Source: CAZWUZ01 sp964637655 [NCBI: uncultured bacterium] | GTDB lineage: Bacteria > DAOPZR01 | NCBI GenBank assembly: GCA_964637655.1 | Contig: CAZWUZ010000033.1 | Location: 12,101 to 18,879 of the forward strand | Length of the DNA stretch: 6,779 nucleotides | Direction of reading: 5' to 3' | Shown: in pieces, positions 5,642 to 6,779 of the stretch | Layout of the letters: each line of letters begins with the position of its first letter | Position numbering within the stretch: position 1 is the stretch's first letter | Notes under the pieces: generated by a model | Told to the model about the DNA's origin: nothing | The model's input: only the letters and a program-made list of their open reading frames with translations | The model's database searches: none | Program-made: the position numbers and the translations under genes

Positions 5642-6067
5642 AACAATGGTGTACGGCGCCACGTTGGTGGTGACCAACGCTTGCGCTGAGACAACGCAAC
5701 CGTCGCCAAGGGTGACCCCATGGGTGATAACCGCATGCGCACCGACCCAAACATCCGCGCCAATGCGTACCGGAGCAACCTCGTTGCCGGGACCGGTGCT
5801 GAGCACAACGGATCCTGGCCCAAGACCGCTATGGTGCCCCACGGCGACGCCTCCCCGCGCGTCAATGTAGCAGTTATTCTGCAGGCAGATGTTTTCACCG
5901 AGTTGCAGATTGGCACAATCGATAATGGTGACGTTGGGGTATACCGCAATGCCGCGACCGGCATACGCTGCCAGTCTGGCGAGCAGACGGCCACGCAGAC
6001 CGATGCCGAAATGAAAAGGGAGAAAACGGCATAGGGCAAACAATACCGCGCATAATGCGTGGAGCAT
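5603..6067 (-). CDS. Second hexapeptide-repeat acyltransferase, paralogue lacking the presumed catalytic His
   Basis: From the ATG at 6067 the product has 154 residues: a hydrophobic N-terminal stretch, Arg-Gly-Arg-Leu-Leu-Ala-Arg (25-31), then hexapeptide turns (Gly-Leu-Gly-Pro-Gly, Val-Arg-Ile-Gly, Gly-Val-Thr-Leu-Gly-Asp) and a closing Ala-Gly-Ser-Pro-Ala-Arg (143-148). It aligns with the + strand acyltransferase at roughly 40% identity over about 77 N-terminal positions by eye. Where that protein has Thr-Ala-Asp-His-Gly, this one has Ser-Thr-Gly-Pro-Gly, and the following loop is about 8 residues shorter, so the presumed catalytic His is absent. It may be inactive, use another base, or be a partner subunit. 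The start is uncertain: ATG 6067 has an AGG 8 bases upstream, whereas GTG 6103, just after the preceding gene's stop, would give an N-terminus more like the paralogue's. It lies downstream of a methyltransferase gene on the same strand, probably in one transcript. Confidence 0.82.
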   Translation of the reverse strand: MLHALCAVLFALCRFLPFHFGIGLRGRLLARLAAYAGRGIAVYPNVTIIDCANLQLGENICLQNNCYIDARGGVAVGHHSGLGPGSVVLSTGPGNEVAPVRIGADVWVGAHAVITHGVTLGDGCVVSAQALVTTNVAPYTIVAGSPARAIRRRT

Positions 6068-6107
6068 GGCCACGACCTGACCAATCAGAACGTGATGGGC
6101 CACGGTA

Positions 6108-6779
6108 TCATTGTTCAGTGTGGATGTCAATGGTATTGCCGGTGACGTACGTATGCTTGCTGGAACTGTCGCAAGGGAACGCAATGTACGCGGTCTCCGT
6201 GGCCAGGCCGCAGGCCTCCGCCAGCCGCCGCAGCCGTTCCCACCCGAACCCGAACCCGCTGGAACAGATGCTGGGACGCACGGCCACGAGGTCGAGGCCG
6301 GCAGCGGCAAAGTCGCACCGCCAGCGGTCAGCGGCGAAGGCCGACCATTCCGCGCGCAGCGTCGGGGAAATGCCGTGCGGTTCGGGCAGCAGCAGGCGCG
6401 TACACAACCCGCGCGGCGCCCGCGTCACCTTCGGGTTGTTTACCGGGCCGGCCGCCGTTTCACCGCGCAGCTTGCCGCGCAGCGCCGCGATTCCGCCCGG
6501 CCCGGTGGCGGCCTCGATGATATTGGCCAGTTTGTTCGGCAGATGCAGCAGCGTATGCAGCACCAGCCAGGTGCGGTTGGGCACCAGGTGCACCATGACG
6601 CCGCCGTCCGTGAGCAGCGTTGCCGCGACGCGCAGCACGCGCTGCGCGTCGGGGAGATGCTCGAGCAGGTTGGAGGAGAAGATCAGGTCGAAACGCTCCT
6701 GCGGAAAGGCCGCCGGCAGTTGCTCCGCGTCGACCACGCGATCCGTCACGCCGGGGTGCGGCGGGCGGCGGAGAATATC
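6108..6779 (-). CDS. C-terminal part of a class I SAM-dependent methyltransferase (5' end outside window)
   Basis: The reverse-strand frame is open to the right edge, so the first part of the protein, including the SAM-binding glycine motif, is not visible. The visible part begins near the adenine-binding loop (Val-Asp-Ala-Glu-Gln-Leu-Pro) and continues with Phe-Asp-Leu-Ile-Phe-Ser-Ser-Asn-Leu-Leu-Glu-His-Leu, the motif IV/V region of Methyltransf_11 enzymes. Gly-Gly and Pro-Asn-Arg-Thr-Trp follow at the next strand, then a Pro-His-Gly segment and a GC-rich C-terminal part. Proteins of this type are common in O-antigen and capsule loci, where they methylate sugars or lipid-linked intermediates; the substrate here is unknown. 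A GTG at 6749 could serve as a start only for a truncated protein and is probably internal. G+C is about 70-75% over 6181-6480 but about 52% over the last 25 codons (6108-6180), an abrupt change inside one gene. Confidence 0.8.
   Translation of the reverse strand, partial: DILRRPPHPGVTDRVVDAEQLPAAFPQERFDLIFSSNLLEHLPDAQRVLRVAATLLTDGGVMVHLVPNRTWLVLHTLLHLPNKLANIIEAATGPGGIAALRGKLRGETAAGPVNNPKVTRAPRGLCTRLLLPEPHGISPTLRAEWSAFAADRWRCDFAAAGLDLVAVRPSICSSGFGFGWERLRRLAEACGLATETAYIAFPCDSSSKHTYVTGNTIDIHTEQ

Noticed and set aside
532-6119. GTTCAGT at 532-538 and 6113-6119 as a direct repeat flanking the low-GC segment
   Set aside because: Only 7 bases, and most of it recurs in ordinary coding sequence (near 980), so it is not credible as a target-site duplication or attachment site.
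1-6779. CRISPR array, tRNA, rRNA, transposase or integrase
   Set aside because: I found no regularly spaced repeats, no cloverleaf-like segment and no transposase or integrase motif in any frame.

Overview
The window looks like an accessory segment of a surface-glycan locus in a GC-rich bacterium. The outer ends are about 70% G+C by hand counts of single 60-base lines, while much of the interior is 50-60%. The truncated left-hand gene ends in a segment (hydrophobic helix, then a soluble domain with a Tyr-Tyr-Gln-Thr-Val-His motif) typical of large multi-membrane glycosyltransferase-like proteins. I associate these mainly with Chloroflexota and similar phyla, but the sequence does not fix the taxon.

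Layout. (1) Bases 2-526, + strand: 3' end of the membrane protein gene. (2) 527-802: intergenic, with candidate promoters. (3) 803-5593, + strand: a tight five-gene operon. It encodes a SAM methyltransferase, a fused alpha/beta thiamine-diphosphate 2-oxo acid dehydrogenase E1, an E2-like protein (lipoyl, peripheral-subunit-binding and acyltransferase domains), an acyl carrier protein and a left-handed-beta-helix (hexapeptide) acyltransferase. Successive genes are 1 base apart or overlap by 4-14 bases. (4) 5603-6779, - strand: a second hexapeptide acyltransferase, paralogous to the first and convergent with it, preceded by the 3' part of a second SAM methyltransferase gene that runs off the right edge.

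Proposed joint function (inference). The five-gene operon reads as a self-contained acyl-ACP assembly line. A 2-oxo acid, perhaps first C-methylated by the methyltransferase, is oxidatively decarboxylated by E1 onto the lipoyl arm of the E2-like protein. The acyl group then passes to the phosphopantetheine of the ACP, and the hexapeptide acyltransferase moves it to a sugar or other alcohol/amine acceptor. No dihydrolipoamide dehydrogenase (E3) is present, although the E2-like protein keeps an E3-binding-type domain, so a housekeeping E3 would have to reoxidise the lipoyl group.

Two active-site oddities stand out. The E2-like catalytic motif has Thr where Asp is expected, and the reverse-strand acyltransferase has Pro where its paralogue has the presumed catalytic His. 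The two convergent acyltransferases also share an exact 18-bp inverted repeat, which encodes Ala-Gly-Ser-Pro-Ala-Arg in each.
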